Shown here in pieces: positions 43,632 through 54,229 of a DNA stretch of 64,000 bases. The stretch's first letter is position 1; every line of letters begins with the position of its first letter. The DNA lies in the NCBI RefSeq assembly GCF_020360975.1, contig NW_025408687.1, positions 744,001 through 808,000 on the forward strand. Reading direction: 5' to 3'. Source of the stretch: Hirsutella rhossiliensis (lineage: Eukaryota; Ascomycota; Sordariomycetes; Hypocreales; Ophiocordycipitaceae). The notes under the pieces were generated by a model. The model ran no database searches. It worked only from the letters and a program-made list of their open reading frames with translations, and was not told the origin of the DNA. A program made the position numbers and the translations under genes.

Positions 43632-46600
43632 ATGGACGCAAGCGAGACACAGTATCTCTTCAAAGAGACCCGCCTGAACCTCGACCCGCCGTCGCCCGCG
43701 TCCGGGGTCGGCATTCGCGTCCCCTCAAAGGCGGCCAGCTTCAGAGGCCAGCAGAGACTGCTCGCCAACGACTCACCTGCCGAGGACGAGACGGCCTTTC
43801 GCCTCAATAACCTCGCCACCGCCTCCTCCGTCTACCACCGCAGATGGCACGACACCCCGCGCAGCTTCCTATGGCGGGTCCTCGAGGACGGCCGGGTGCT
43901 GAGCATCCGCGCCGTCGACATCTGCAAAAAGGACAAGGCCCCCGATGCGCCGCTGGTGCTCAACTTTAGCTTCGCCGTCCCCATCCAGCCGGGTTGCGTG
44001 GCCTTTGCGGATCCAGAGGAGCACGATGCGCTCTGCGTCTTTGTCCTGGACCAGGCCTCGCAGCTCTACACCTTTACCCTGCGCCCCGATCTGTTCAGGA
44101 AGCGGACGGCCGTCGACGCGAGCCTGTCGGAGCTTGGAAAGGTCCAGTCGCCGGCGGGCTTGGGCTTCAAGAGTCCTCACCGACTGGTGGCTGTGAATGT
44201 GAATCTGATTCTGGCGACTGTCAACGACGGCGGCATCATTCGCTTCGACAGGACCAAGACCAACGACTGTGAGTTTACATCGTCGCCACCCGTGCATCAT
44301 CCCTGTGACTGACCAAGCGAACTAGCGTCCGGCGTGATTTGGAAGGAATCATTCTTCAATGTCCAGGGCTGGACCCAGAACCTCCGAAGCCTGCTGCCCT
44401 TTCAGGGCAAGCACACAATCAAGTACGGCAAGGTCAGCATGGAATACAGTGCCGCAACCTCCATTCAAGTCTCGTCCTTTGGCCTCGAAGATGGCTTGTT
44501 TGCCATCACCGTCTGCCTCGACCACCGCATGCGCATCTGGAATGTCGAAGACGGGCAGATTCTTCACACGGGAGACATACTCGACGTGGAGAGGCCGCCG
44601 CAAGAGGTGGGGAAATGGTCCATTCACCCGTCGCAGTCGAACCTGGTTCAGCTTGTCGGGAGGAACCGGGGGCAGAGGATTTGCGCAACCTATTCACCCG
44701 TCGGACAGGGTGAGTTCAAGTTCTGGAAGATTATTGTCAAGGACTCCCATACGGTCATCGTCGAAGACGTCTTCCCCAAGAACACCCTTTTGCCACCAGC
44801 TCCCTCCTCGTCGGATATATGGACCATGACCGACTTTGTCTTGTCCTCGCCGGCAGAGGGCTCCATTAACATTTGGACTCTCTGGAAGAACAACATGACG
44901 TACAGAGTGCAGCGCCTGGAGCTCGACCGAAAAAACATGGAGCTCACGTGGGAGGATAGCTGGGAGGGAGTCTTTTCCGATGCTGGAATTGCCACGGTCC
45001 ATGCCTCCGGCCCTTGCGATCCGACCGACGTGACCGAAAAATGGCTGCAGGCCATTCTTCAGCCCGGAAGATTCACAAAGGCAACCCTGGAAACGGCCCT
45101 CGCTATATACGAGCGCGGGCTCGGAACCTCCAGGGACAGCAGCAGGGGGCGAGGCCTGGCCGAGAGCATCTGCTCGGTGTTGGGCTCCACGGCGTCCTTG
45201 GAGCGAGGCCCGTCTGGAGCCATGGATTATGAACAGTTCCGCGCCTCCAACGAAACACAGTGGCGGAGATTTTATCGCCTCCTCAACGAACTGGATCGAC
45301 AGCGGGGAGAGGCACTCGGCCTCGCTCTCGATCCCGAGGCTGACATGGTGTGGGTTGTGTGTACCGACCTTCTCTCGGCAATAACGGAGTGCAGCAGCCT
45401 GGAGCGACTATGCCACAACTTGGTCTCGCCGGACGAGGATCAAGTGACGCTGGCTGCTCTGGTTGGCTCTGCGTTTTCCTTTGTCGACGGATTTTCAGAC
45501 AACTATATTCAGCTCTGCAACGCCGCCCTGCGACGAGAAATATTCGAAGACTCTCCCAAGACGGACCTCGAGCGCATCCAATACTTCTCCGACAAGGCTG
45601 GATTCTGGCGCGGCATCACCGACGAGGACTGTGCGCAGATCGTTGAAGCTCTTGGCGCAAACTTTGGTGCCGTGACGGATAGGCTTTACAGGACTCTCTT
45701 GGACCTGGTGGCCGCCCCGCTCGAGGCGAAGCGCCGGCAGCTCCGACATCCTTTGACCGAGTTCGGCAAGAGGCTCATCATGAAGGGTGTGCAGGACTGC
45801 ATCGAGCTGCAATGGCGATTCTGCTTCTCCCAGCTTATCCTACTGGTTCATATGGAGTTCGAGTTTGATAACGAGGAAGAAGCCCTCCATCACCGGGTCG
45901 ACGTCGGGCTCGTCTTTCGTGAGCTCGTTCACGCTCTGAGGAGGTTGGAGCTGCTGAAATGGCTGGCGCGAACAGAGTTATCGGTGCCGCTGTTCAGGTC
46001 AGAAAAGGGAACGCCCTCGATGGGGTCGAAGAAGGGTGGCGAGGAGACGCAGATTGTCACTGCTCTAGAGGCAAATGTCGGCCATCTCCTGGGCGTTGGC
46101 AGCGCGAGAAACGAGCCGCTCTCCCTCACCCTTACCGAACTCGTCGCAAACCTCTGCGCGCCGGATAGCGACATCGAGGTCTCGCCCACGCTCATCCAGT
46201 GCTCGCTAGTCAGGCGAGAGAGGGCAGACCTAGCCCTGGACCTGGCTCCATTCTGCGATCAGAATCCGTTCTCAGTCTACATCCAGGGGCGGGTGCTTCT
46301 GGTGCTGAAAGACTTTGAAGCAGCGTCCACCAACTTTAGAAAGGCAGCCATTGGGATGGGTAAGGCATCTTCCACCGTCCGAAACAACATGGTCTTGATC
46401 CCCCACGGCGCTAACGTGCAGCCAGGCACCGAAAGCGTCCAGTCTGATCGACACAGCTGCGGCTTGCTCGACGACACAGAGTGGAATCTGCTCAACAGCG
46501 GGCAGGCAAGATACTACTCTCATATTGCCGCGCTGTACGAAGAGCACAGGGCATACTCATACGTCTTATGCTTTGCTCGGTTAGCGGTCCAGTTTCTAGG

Positions 46601-47261
46601 CCTGGCCAAAGGCGACGTCGACGACATCAAGACGGACATGCTGAGCCGGCTATTCCACGCGGCCTTGACCACATCGCAGTTTGAGTTGGCCCACACGAGC
46701 CTCCTCTCTATCAAGGACGACGCCCTAAGGCAATCCAGTCTGCGAATGCTTGTCGACAAAATGTGCGATACGTACCATAGCATGGAGCTCGTGGCTCTGC
46801 CTTTTCCCGGCATGCAGCAAGAGGTTGACACAATCCTGGCTCAACGGTGCAAACGCACCATGGACGTGATGAACGGGTTCCCGTATCACCAAGTGCTCTA
46901 CTCGTGGAGGATCAAGCGCAGCAATTACCGCGGTGCGGCCTCGATTCTCTTGGACCGCATACAGAAGCTGAGGCACGCCGGGGAAGCAGACAAGATCACG
47001 GGAGAGGACGTTCTCGACACGCCCGTGACACGGCAGTACCTGATGCTCATCAACGCGCTGAGCTGCGTGGATCCCAAGCAGGCATGGGTGTTTGACGAGG
47101 GCATCCCGGGGGTCCACGACAAGGGCAACGAGGCCAGCAAGCGCAAGGTGGTGTCTCTGGCGGACGTCAGGAAGCAGTACCAGGATGAGCTGGACAGAAT
47201 CGCTGCCATTCAGAACAACCAGTTTGGATTCGAGGCGGACGATGTCATGGACATTGTGTGA
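43632..47261 (+). CDS. NUP120: nucleoporin Nup120/Nup160 of the Y complex
   Basis: This is a scaffold protein of the Nup84/Nup107 Y-shaped complex in the nuclear pore. Two exons (43632-44268 and 44326-47261; GTGAGT donor, TAG acceptor) give 1,190 residues. An N-terminal beta-propeller region contains FAITVCLDHRMRIWNVEDGQ, a WD-like blade, and VSSFGLEDGL just before it. A long alpha-helical domain follows. It includes DQVTLAALVGSAFSFVDGFS, the YSHIAALYEEHRAYSYVLCF helical stretch and FPYHQVLYSWRIKRSNYRGA near the C-terminus, typical of Nup160/Nup120. The length lies between yeast Nup120 (about 1,040) and human NUP160 (about 1,440). The symbol is by family, not by alignment. Confidence 0.92.
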
Positions 47262-47603
47262 GGCGGGCATGCAACATTTGTACATATCCAGAACTTGCCC
47301 TTGCTGGTTAGAGAGAGAGAGAGAGAGACAGAGAGAATCAAGGGTTGCGGTCAAGATACCTTAGGAAGGGCAGTACAGGATGGCGAGGGGAATTGATAAT
47401 GCCTTTTTTTGGCGCTCACTCTTGAGTACATACGTAGGCTACAGCGATGGACCGATGGGCCGACGGTCTTCCAAACCCGAAACGCCGAACCCTATGCTAA
47501 AAGACGTGGACATGGCTTGCTTTCGGACAGGGTCAAGCCTGGTGGTGGTGAGAGGGATGAAGGGTAGTGGTTGGAGAGAAAAGCAGCGGCGGCAGCAGTA
47601 GGG
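47262..47603. other. convergent 3' spacer with GA run
   Basis: These 342 bases lie between the Nup120 and Vps26 genes, which converge. A (GA)n run occupies about 47311-47327 in the Nup120 3' flank. Otherwise nothing was seen. Confidence 0.5.
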
Positions 47604-48636
47604 TTAAGCCCGGGCCGCTGCCAGCTTGGACTCATTAGGTGCTGGCAAGGACTGGATGCCGGGTTCAGGGGCAGGCAGTGCGTCGGGGGCTTGGCGGTAG
47701 AGAATGATTTCGGATTGTTTGAAGTAGCGCCGGGCATCTGGGGCGGATTCGGTTAGCGATATTCTCTTGCTACGGAGAGAGTGGGAGACGGGAAAGAGAC
47801 TGACCTTCGTCAATGAGGACCAAGCTGAGGTAGTATCTGGTGGAAAACTTCTTGTTGACGTCGCGCAGGGTGGGCGTCAAGTCGAAGCCGCCGAGGAAGA
47901 GGCGAATGGGGATGGTCTCGCCGCGGGAGGGCGAGCCATCCATGATTTCGAAGCGGACGAGCGTCTCGCTCTCGTTGTACTGATTGGGGGCGGCGCCGGT
48001 GGTCTCGCGGCGGATGATGGACAGCTCCATGTGCTTGATCTTGAGGCGGACGAGGAGGAAGTAGATGCGGCCGACGATGACGTCTTTGAGGTGGTACTTG
48101 CTCTTGCTGTACTCGAACTCGATGTGGAGGCAGTCCTCGATGCCGACGTCCATCTTGATGCTGCTGTTGACCTCTGGGGGGATGCGGTAGCTGTAGACCC
48201 AAATGTCCTTTTCGCGGATGACGTCGGCCATGCGGCGGGAGACAGTGACGCGGACAAAGTAGCGCAGCTTGACATTGATGCCGTTGTACGACTCGTACTG
48301 CTTCTCGACGTTTTTGAAGTTAAAGTCGAACGTCTGCGGGTGCTGCAGTTCGCCGGGGGCGGCGAGCTCCTGGACGAGGGAGAGGAACTCGTAGTGGTTG
48401 CCGCGGTCAAAGAACATTTCAATGGTGCCGATGAACTGCACCTTGATGCCCGTGTGCTCGAGGCGCTTGCCGTCCTTGGGCCGCACCGTGATGGCGCCCT
48501 TGACCGACTCGCCGTCCATGTAGAGAGGCGCCTTTTCGCGCCGGTTCTTGTCGAGCTTGACGTCCACCATGGAGCGCTCGTCGGCGTTTTCGAGCACAAT
48601 GTCGATGTCGACGGGCGTGGAGAAGAAGTAGGACAT
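47604..48636 (-). CDS. VPS26: retromer subunit Vps26
   Basis: Vps26 is an arrestin-fold subunit of the retromer core (Vps26-Vps29-Vps35), which returns sorting receptors from endosomes to the Golgi. The exons are 47805-48636 and 47604-47737 (67-base intron, GTCAGT donor, CAG acceptor), giving 321 residues. The start is the first in-frame ATG at 48636 (MSYFFSTPVDIDIVLEN); the frame is open upstream but has no ATG. Landmarks are GESVKGAITVRPKDGKRLEH, GIKVQFIGTIEMFFDRGNHY, LRYFVRVTVSRR, CLHIEFEYSKSKYHLKDVIV and PIRLFLGGFDLTPTLRDVNK. The intron joins LIDE to DARRYFKQSEIILYR, the expected C-terminal continuation. A short Pro/Ala-rich tail ends the protein. Confidence 0.96.
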
Positions 48637-49408
48637 GGTGGGCGGTTCGTCGGGGGGAGGGAGTGGTTGGATTAGAGGAGGAGGGGGAGAGACGGTACCG
48701 GGTCGTCGCTTGTCGCGGCAGTCTCTATCGTCGCCGTCGCCGTCGAAATAAAGCAAGGAGGGCGCCAAAATAGCAGGTGCGATTGCGGGAAAGTCGACTT
48801 GTCTGGAGGGGCGGCGCAAATGGTGAGCTTGACCGCGCCGAGGTGACGGGGTGACGGGGTGACGGGATGGAGATGACGAGCTGCAGCGTCGGTCGACGGG
48901 GCAGCGCGTGAGCTCTGGTTATCTTATCGCTGCCTGCTGGAGAATGCCAGGTCCTCCACCAAGGTGCAACAAGGTACAGAGAGGGGCTTCAAGGTCGTTC
49001 AAACTGCCGCCTATCCGATGCCCTCTCACATAGCACAGTCCACCAGATGGGGGAGTCGATCAGGTTGTTTTTCAGGCATCATCAGTCGCAAGATTTGCTG
49101 CATCTCCAGGCCTGACGGCGAGGATGAAAACCGCTGCTGCTGGTTTGTCCTGGTGACATTTCGAGGTACGTACGGATACTTGGTACGTGGATCTCCAAGG
49201 TCACGTGCTGAGTTTCCGTTCTCTCACCGTCAACAGAAGAGCCGCGCGGCTCAACTTCGGCAGCAACGGCGCGCCACGGCCAGCCCTCACGTGCGGCGAG
49301 CCCTAGAACTTTTCCCGCCCACAGGATTTCGCCAAACAATCCCCGTCGAGCCCGCCGACGACCCAAGACAGCCTCACCTTTCGTCACGCTCAGCACAACA
49401 CCGGCAGG
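48637..49408. promoter_or_regulatory. divergent promoter between VPS26 and RPL9
   Basis: These 772 bases separate two outward-facing starts. A GTGACGGG triplet repeat near 48841-48870 is the only obvious repeat. No TATA box or recognised ribosomal-protein gene element was found. Confidence 0.5.
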
Positions 49409-50332
49409 ATGAAGTACATTCATTCGCAGGAGCTCCTCGACATTCCCGAGGGTGGTACGTCCCAGCCTTTGCAGTTTTTTTTCCTCCCGAACCAGCGCGC
49501 GCCTGGAAATCCAGGCCTCCTTCTTGCCGACCGTCGCCGTCACACCCAGCCGAGTACGAGTGACGGGGGCGGATCGCGGGAAATGGCTTGCTCCTTCTCG
49601 CGGGGAGAAAGCCGGGCTTTTTGTGATGCTTCGGGTGCGCATTGAGAGGATGCCAGATTGCTGACAAGCTTATCCGTACAGTCAAGCTCGCCATCAAGTC
49701 GCGCATCGTTACCGTCGAGGGTCCGCGAGGTACGAACCGACCAACGCCCGCTCCATCCGTGGACATGCTCTAACGGCGAGGAACAATGCAGGCAAGCTTG
49801 TCAAGGACCTGAGCCACCTGTCAGTCAACTTCGGCCACCCCAAGAAGAACACCATCTCCATCGAGATCCACCACGGCGCCCGCAAGGATGTCGCCACGCT
49901 GCGGACGGTCCGGTCCATCATCAACAACATGATTATCGGCGTCACCAAGGGCTTCAAGTACAAGATGCGCTACGTCTACGCCCATTTCCCCATCAACGTC
50001 AACCTCGAGAAGAACAAGGAGACGGACATCTGGGAGGTCGAGATCCGAAACTTCATCGGCGAGAAGATTGTCCGACGGGTGACGATGCAGGAGGGCGTCG
50101 ACGTCGAGATCTCCAAGAACCAAAAGGACGAGCTCGTGCTGCTTGGCAACTCCCTCGAGAACGTCTCCCAAAGCGCCGCCGACATTCAGCAGATTTGCAG
50201 GGTCCGCAACAAGGATATCCGAAAGGTTCGACTTGCCATGCCGTTGCCTTGGTGGCCTGTGTTTGCTAACCGGCTCTCTAGTTCCTGGACGGTCTGTACG
50301 TTTCCGAAAAGGGCAACATTGTCGAGGAGTAG
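49409..50332 (+). CDS. RPL9: 60S ribosomal protein L9 (uL6)
   Basis: This is a large-subunit ribosomal protein near the sarcin-ricin loop and the factor-binding site. Four exons (49409-49454, 49682-49729, 49792-50225, 50282-50332) give 192 residues, the expected size. The protein starts MKYIHSQELLDIPEGVKLAI. It continues with SRIVTVEGPRGKLVKDLSHL across the second intron, then VRSIINNMIIGVTKGFKYKM, YAHFPINVN, RNFIGEKI and the C-terminal RNKDIRKFLDGLYVSEKG across the third intron. The first intron (227 bases) is long for this window, a common trait of ribosomal-protein genes. The third intron uses an atypical GTTCGA donor but has a good GCTAACC branch site and TAG acceptor. Confidence 0.97.
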
Positions 50333-51081
50333 ACGCGGACAAGGCGCTTGTTTCTTTTGCGTTTCTGGGTCTCGGGAGTGGCGACGGTTGAACCATTTGC
50401 ATGTCATGTAGCAAAGGGCTACGACGAAACTATTCAAAAGTAAAGTAACTGGCTTGCGGTCGTCACCCGTCGCTCTCGTGCCATGCGTGACGCGACCGCA
50501 GAGCTGGGCTGAGAATGAGGCAGGTCATGGGAGGTCACTCGGGAGAGGCTGCACAAAGTAGGCGTATCTGGCGAATAGCCATGTGAATTACATGGGATGA
50601 GGCTAGCTATATGCTCGAGGTGAGCCTGATCATCCAGTCTATCGTAACGTGAAATTGAGGAAACGTCGGCTCCCTTCACTGGAGAGCAAACCCCATGGCC
50701 TGGCGCCCTCGCGACCGTCTGCCAATCTCATCTCGCTCATTATTCATCTCGCACGTTCTGTACTCTTTTCGTCGTAATCTCATTCCCACTCCCCCTCCCC
50801 CAACCTTGACCAGGACTGAGGGAAGAAGAAGCAAGAAGAAAATATCCGCCTCTCCTCATGTGAGGACTCTGAAATTAGAATCGATCAAAACAAAGGACGG
50901 GGTCTGTGAGCCCCCATCTGTATGCATCCGTGGAACGCCTCAAAAGCTCGAATGGGCCTTGTATGTGCAGAGTGAAATGCGGGATCGGCGGCGCAGCTCA
51001 GGCTTGGACGCTGCATGGCACGACCCGGCGGCGAAGGGGGGGGGACATGTACAGGGCTCGGGTCTCGGCTGAGCAGCTCTT
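50333..51081. other. convergent 3' spacer
   Basis: This is the shared 3' flank of RPL9 and the Mid2-like gene, 749 bases. No coding sequence or repeat of note was seen. Confidence 0.5.
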
Positions 51082-52341
51082 CTAGGGCCGTCTCGAGGAC
51101 CGAGAGTACTGAGACCGTGGGCCGCGGCTGTCGCCCGTCCGGCGCGTGTAGGTGGTGCGACGACCGGAGCTGGAGCTACCTGCCGAGGCCGTTAGTTTTG
51201 CGTCTCGCCCGGATTTCGGTGGGGGGAAGAACGTACTGGGACTCGTGGTGGCGTCCGAGTAGGTGTAGTCCGAGTAGGTGTAGCGAGACGAGGGGGGGAC
51301 CTTGCGAGGAGGCACGCGCTTGTCCTTCTTGAGGTTGAGAAGCGTGAGGAGGGTTGTGGCGCCGGCGGCAATGGCCAACCACAAGCCGCCGCTCGACTTC
51401 TTCTTCTCGCGGCGATCGGCGGCAGGGGCGGGACGGCGGCCGCCGAACCAGCCCGAGTGGCGGTCCTTGCGCGAGTAGGCCGAGGGCGCGCGGCTGGCGC
51501 GGTGGGAGTAGCGCTCGTGGATCTCGAGGCGCTCCTCGCGCTCATGCTTCTTCTTGCCGCCAAAGACGGCGCCCCAGAGGCCGCGGGCGATGCAGCAGAA
51601 GCACAGCAGCAGCAGCAGGGCGACGCCGACGAGGGTGCCGATGACGATGCCGGCAATGGCGCCGGCGCTGAGCCCGCCGCCGGCGGTGCCGCCGTCTGCG
51701 CCGATGGCCTGGCCGGCGTCACTGGTGCGGGTGGCCTGGGCGGCCGAGTCGGCGGGCTGGCCGGTGCCGACGCCGCTCGAGGTGATGGTGGTGGTGCCGG
51801 TGACGCGGAAGGGGGCCGAGTAACGCGTGGTGACCTTGCCGTCCGAGGTGACGAGAACGGTCGAGGGCTCGACGAAGCCCGGCTTGACCGAGCACTGGCC
51901 CTGGAAGGCGCACGTCTGCCAGCCGGCGCAGCAGATGGGCCCGCAGGCCTGCTGCTCGGCGCTCGGGGGCACGCAGTCGACACCGGCCGTGGGCTCGGGG
52001 GCGGGCATCCAGTACGTCATGATGGTGCTGGTGTAGGTGCGCGTCTCGGTCCAGGTGGTGGTGTAGAGGCCGTAGGTGCCGCCGCCGTGGGCAGCGACGC
52101 ACGTGGCCACGTCTCCCGGCAGCGTCGTGCAGGCCTGGCCGGCGCCGCAACAGAGCTGCTTCTCGGCGCCGCAGGGGGTGCCGCAGTCGGCGCGCGGGGC
52201 GAGGGCATCGCGGCGGTCCTTGGGGCAGGGCGTGGCCGAGACGAGCGAGGTGGCGGCGCCGAGGGCGAGGAGCGCGAGCTGGAGCTTGCTCGTCGTCGTG
52301 GTCGGTGACGATGACGACGAGGCAAAGACGGGCCGTCGCAT
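51082..52341 (-). CDS. Cys-rich secreted/membrane protein with one to two TM segments (Mid2-like architecture)
   Basis: An N-terminal signal segment (LQLALLALGAATSLVSA) precedes two cysteine clusters with CxxxC...CCGAGQAC and CGPICCAGWQTC patterns. A Ser/Thr/Gly-rich stretch follows. A strong TM helix (AGAIAGIVIGTLVGVALLLL) is followed by a Cys-rich juxtamembrane (CFCCIARG) and basic residues (GGKKKHE). The tail is Arg/Ser-rich with a second hydrophobic stretch (GGLWLAIAAGATTLLTLL). This is the layout of fungal Mid2-like or cysteine-rich surface proteins, but I cannot name the family. Without splicing it has 419 residues; a 57-base in-frame intron at 51180-51236 would remove 19. The start at 52341 is the only ATG ahead of the signal segment. 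Confidence 0.8.
   Translation of the reverse strand: MRRPVFASSSSSPTTTTSKLQLALLALGAATSLVSATPCPKDRRDALAPRADCGTPCGAEKQLCCGAGQACTTLPGDVATCVAAHGGGTYGLYTTTWTETRTYTSTIMTYWMPAPEPTAGVDCVPPSAEQQACGPICCAGWQTCAFQGQCSVKPGFVEPSTVLVTSDGKVTTRYSAPFRVTGTTTITSSGVGTGQPADSAAQATRTSDAGQAIGADGGTAGGGLSAGAIAGIVIGTLVGVALLLLLCFCCIARGLWGAVFGGKKKHEREERLEIHERYSHRASRAPSAYSRKDRHSGWFGGRRPAPAADRREKKKSSGGLWLAIAAGATTLLTLLNLKKDKRVPPRKVPPSSRYTYSDYTYSDATTSPSTFFPPPKSGRDAKLTASAGSSSSGRRTTYTRRTGDSRGPRSQYSRSSRRP
51180..51236 (-). other. probable 57-nt in-frame intron
   Basis: On the minus strand the segment starts GTACGT, has an ACTAACG branch site and ends GGCAG. All three signals match the introns elsewhere in this window. Its length is a multiple of three and it contains no stop, so reading through it gives a longer protein. 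Splicing would join PS to SSS in the tail. Confidence 0.75.
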
Positions 52342-54229
52342 GGCGGCGATGGAAGGGAGATCTGCAGCTCTTTGTGACCCTCTTTTTGGGGGCGGTTATT
52401 TTCCCCCTTTCCTTCTCCCCGCGGGTCCCCTCCACCTCTCGGGGTCGTTTGGCGTGTCTTTCGTCCTTGTCTTGTGCTCTGGGCTGGAATGCGGGAAGCC
52501 GTGGGGCAGCGACAGGGAGCGAGTGAGGTCACCAGCCGGCAGGGGAGGCGGCGATGAAGGATTGTGATGAGAGCTTGTGATGAATGAATGGCCTCCTTTT
52601 TCTGCCTTGGTCGTGGATTCGCAAAGAGCGGTGTTGATTGAAAGGGGCAACGGGCGCTGCTGCGAGGCGAGCTTCCGGAGAAGAGAAGGAGGAAAAGAGC
52701 TCTCGCCGGCAGGATTGGCCGTTTATTGCACTCTCTGCGCTGGCTCCATCCCCAACCTCCTCCTCGTAAAATCTCCCGCTTTCGCAGCACACCCACACAG
52801 CGCACCACGATTCGTCCGCCAAACCCAGCCCCTCCCATTTCATCGAACCAACGGCCCGTACTTGGCAGCCTGGGCCAGAGACAAAGAAGGGGTAGTTGCT
52901 CTTCTTTTCCTTTGTTTCCCTTGCCCTCGACTCTTGCTAGCTCAGCTTGCCTCCCCCGGGGTGGGGAAACGGCGGCTTTGCCCGAGTCTTGTTTTGGGGC
53001 TGCTGGCTGGCGCCCTGCCTGCTGGCCGGCGGTCAGTGCTTGCTTGCGTGTACTCGCAGGTACAGCGGGGGTACTTTCTCCGGGGGGGTCGACGGGGTAA
53101 CGCAGAACCTGCAGCTGCTGCAGCGGCGCCCAATGCCAGCGCAGCCCGTCAGACGGCCAAGCGTAGTAAGTAGCCAGAGGGCCGAATGCCAAGAGCCTGG
53201 ATGGGACATGGGAGTGCTTGGATCTATCCTCTCCCTGCAGCTAGGAAACGGTCTGCTGGTGCATGGCCAAGTGAGGGCCAAGGTCGTTGCTGTCTCCTGG
53301 CCCCGGCCCCGGGTACATCGAAGTCCCTGCTGGGTACCATTTGCGATGCCGTCGCCGTCCGCCCCCCATCAACTCATCACGGCATCTTCAGGCCCAGCGA
53401 GTTTGCCGCGCATACATGTACAGTACAGTACTCTGGTTGCTCAGATATGCATCCAGGGTGCCTTGGTCCGTGGCGTACAATCCGTAGGTTGGGCAGAGGG
53501 ACCTGCATTAGCACCCCCGGCGGCACAGACAATCAGGCACCCACCGAGTTGAGTGATTGTTTGGTGCTGCTCCATGTTGCCCCGGCGGGAATAGCCAACA
53601 AGACGGCGGTATACTTAGCGACGGTGGTGCACCGCGGACCGCCCAGCTCCACCTCTCCGCTTCCGAGGCGGGGCCGGCCCGATCCATGCCCAAGTCCTCC
53701 GGTCCGGGGTGCGCCTTGCCATGATCCCGGCTTTCAGCCATTCCATCTGCTCAAACACGTCAACGTCGATTCAAAAAAGCACGCTCAGCTTGTGCGCGCC
53801 ACAAGCATCACAACCCGTGGAATTTCGTGTCCCATCTGAGCACCAGTCCGTGCTGGAAATCAAAGCAGCGCGCTTCTCTAGTCTACTCCATCTTTGGTGG
53901 CTTCGCATCACTAGCCACTCGTTTGAGCTGAGGCGGTGCATCGGCGTATGCGTGGATAAACTACGGATACTCTCCACTCCCCCTGCCCCGTCCTGCCTGC
54001 CCTGTGTGGCGCACCAATGCGGCGGTGGCGCCGTCATCTGCTCGCGACATCATCTCGCCGACAGCTCCCTCCAGCCTCGCACCACGCCTGTCCGTCCACC
54101 CGCCCCTCATCATCGCCCATCTCGTCGGGCTTCCTCATTCTTTCCTCCCTTTCCTTCTCCTCACCCATCCGCCCCCGTAATCTCCCCCCTTTCGACCTCG
54201 TTGGCGCTCGCTGCCGCGACCCCGCCGCC
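52342..54229. other. spacer with the leaders of the Mid2-like gene and V-ATPase H
   Basis: I see no supportable gene in this 1.9 kb spacer between two diverging genes. It must hold both promoters and long leaders. A 391-codon minus-strand frame (52017-53192) overlaps the Mid2-like gene in another frame and shows no domain. CT-rich tracts precede the V-ATPase start (54090-54200). Confidence 0.5.

Noticed and set aside
47877..48599. Ser/Arg/Thr-rich 240-codon minus-strand frame
   Set aside because: It is an alternative frame of VPS26, whose main frame shows the full Vps26 sequence.
48637..48819. Upstream in-frame extension of Vps26
   Set aside because: The frame is open to 48819, but it has no ATG before 48636, and Vps26 proteins begin at MSYFF-type starts.
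49455..49681. Possible snoRNA in the long first intron of RPL9
   Set aside because: GTGATGC (about 49623) and CTGAC (about 49671) weakly resemble C and D boxes, but spacing is short, the C box is imperfect and no terminal stem was apparent. The CTGAC is better explained as the branch site.
52017..53192. 391-codon minus-strand frame upstream of the Mid2-like gene
   Set aside because: It overlaps that gene in another frame, lacks domains, and consists of basic and Pro/Ser-rich sequence typical of a chance frame in a GC-rich leader.
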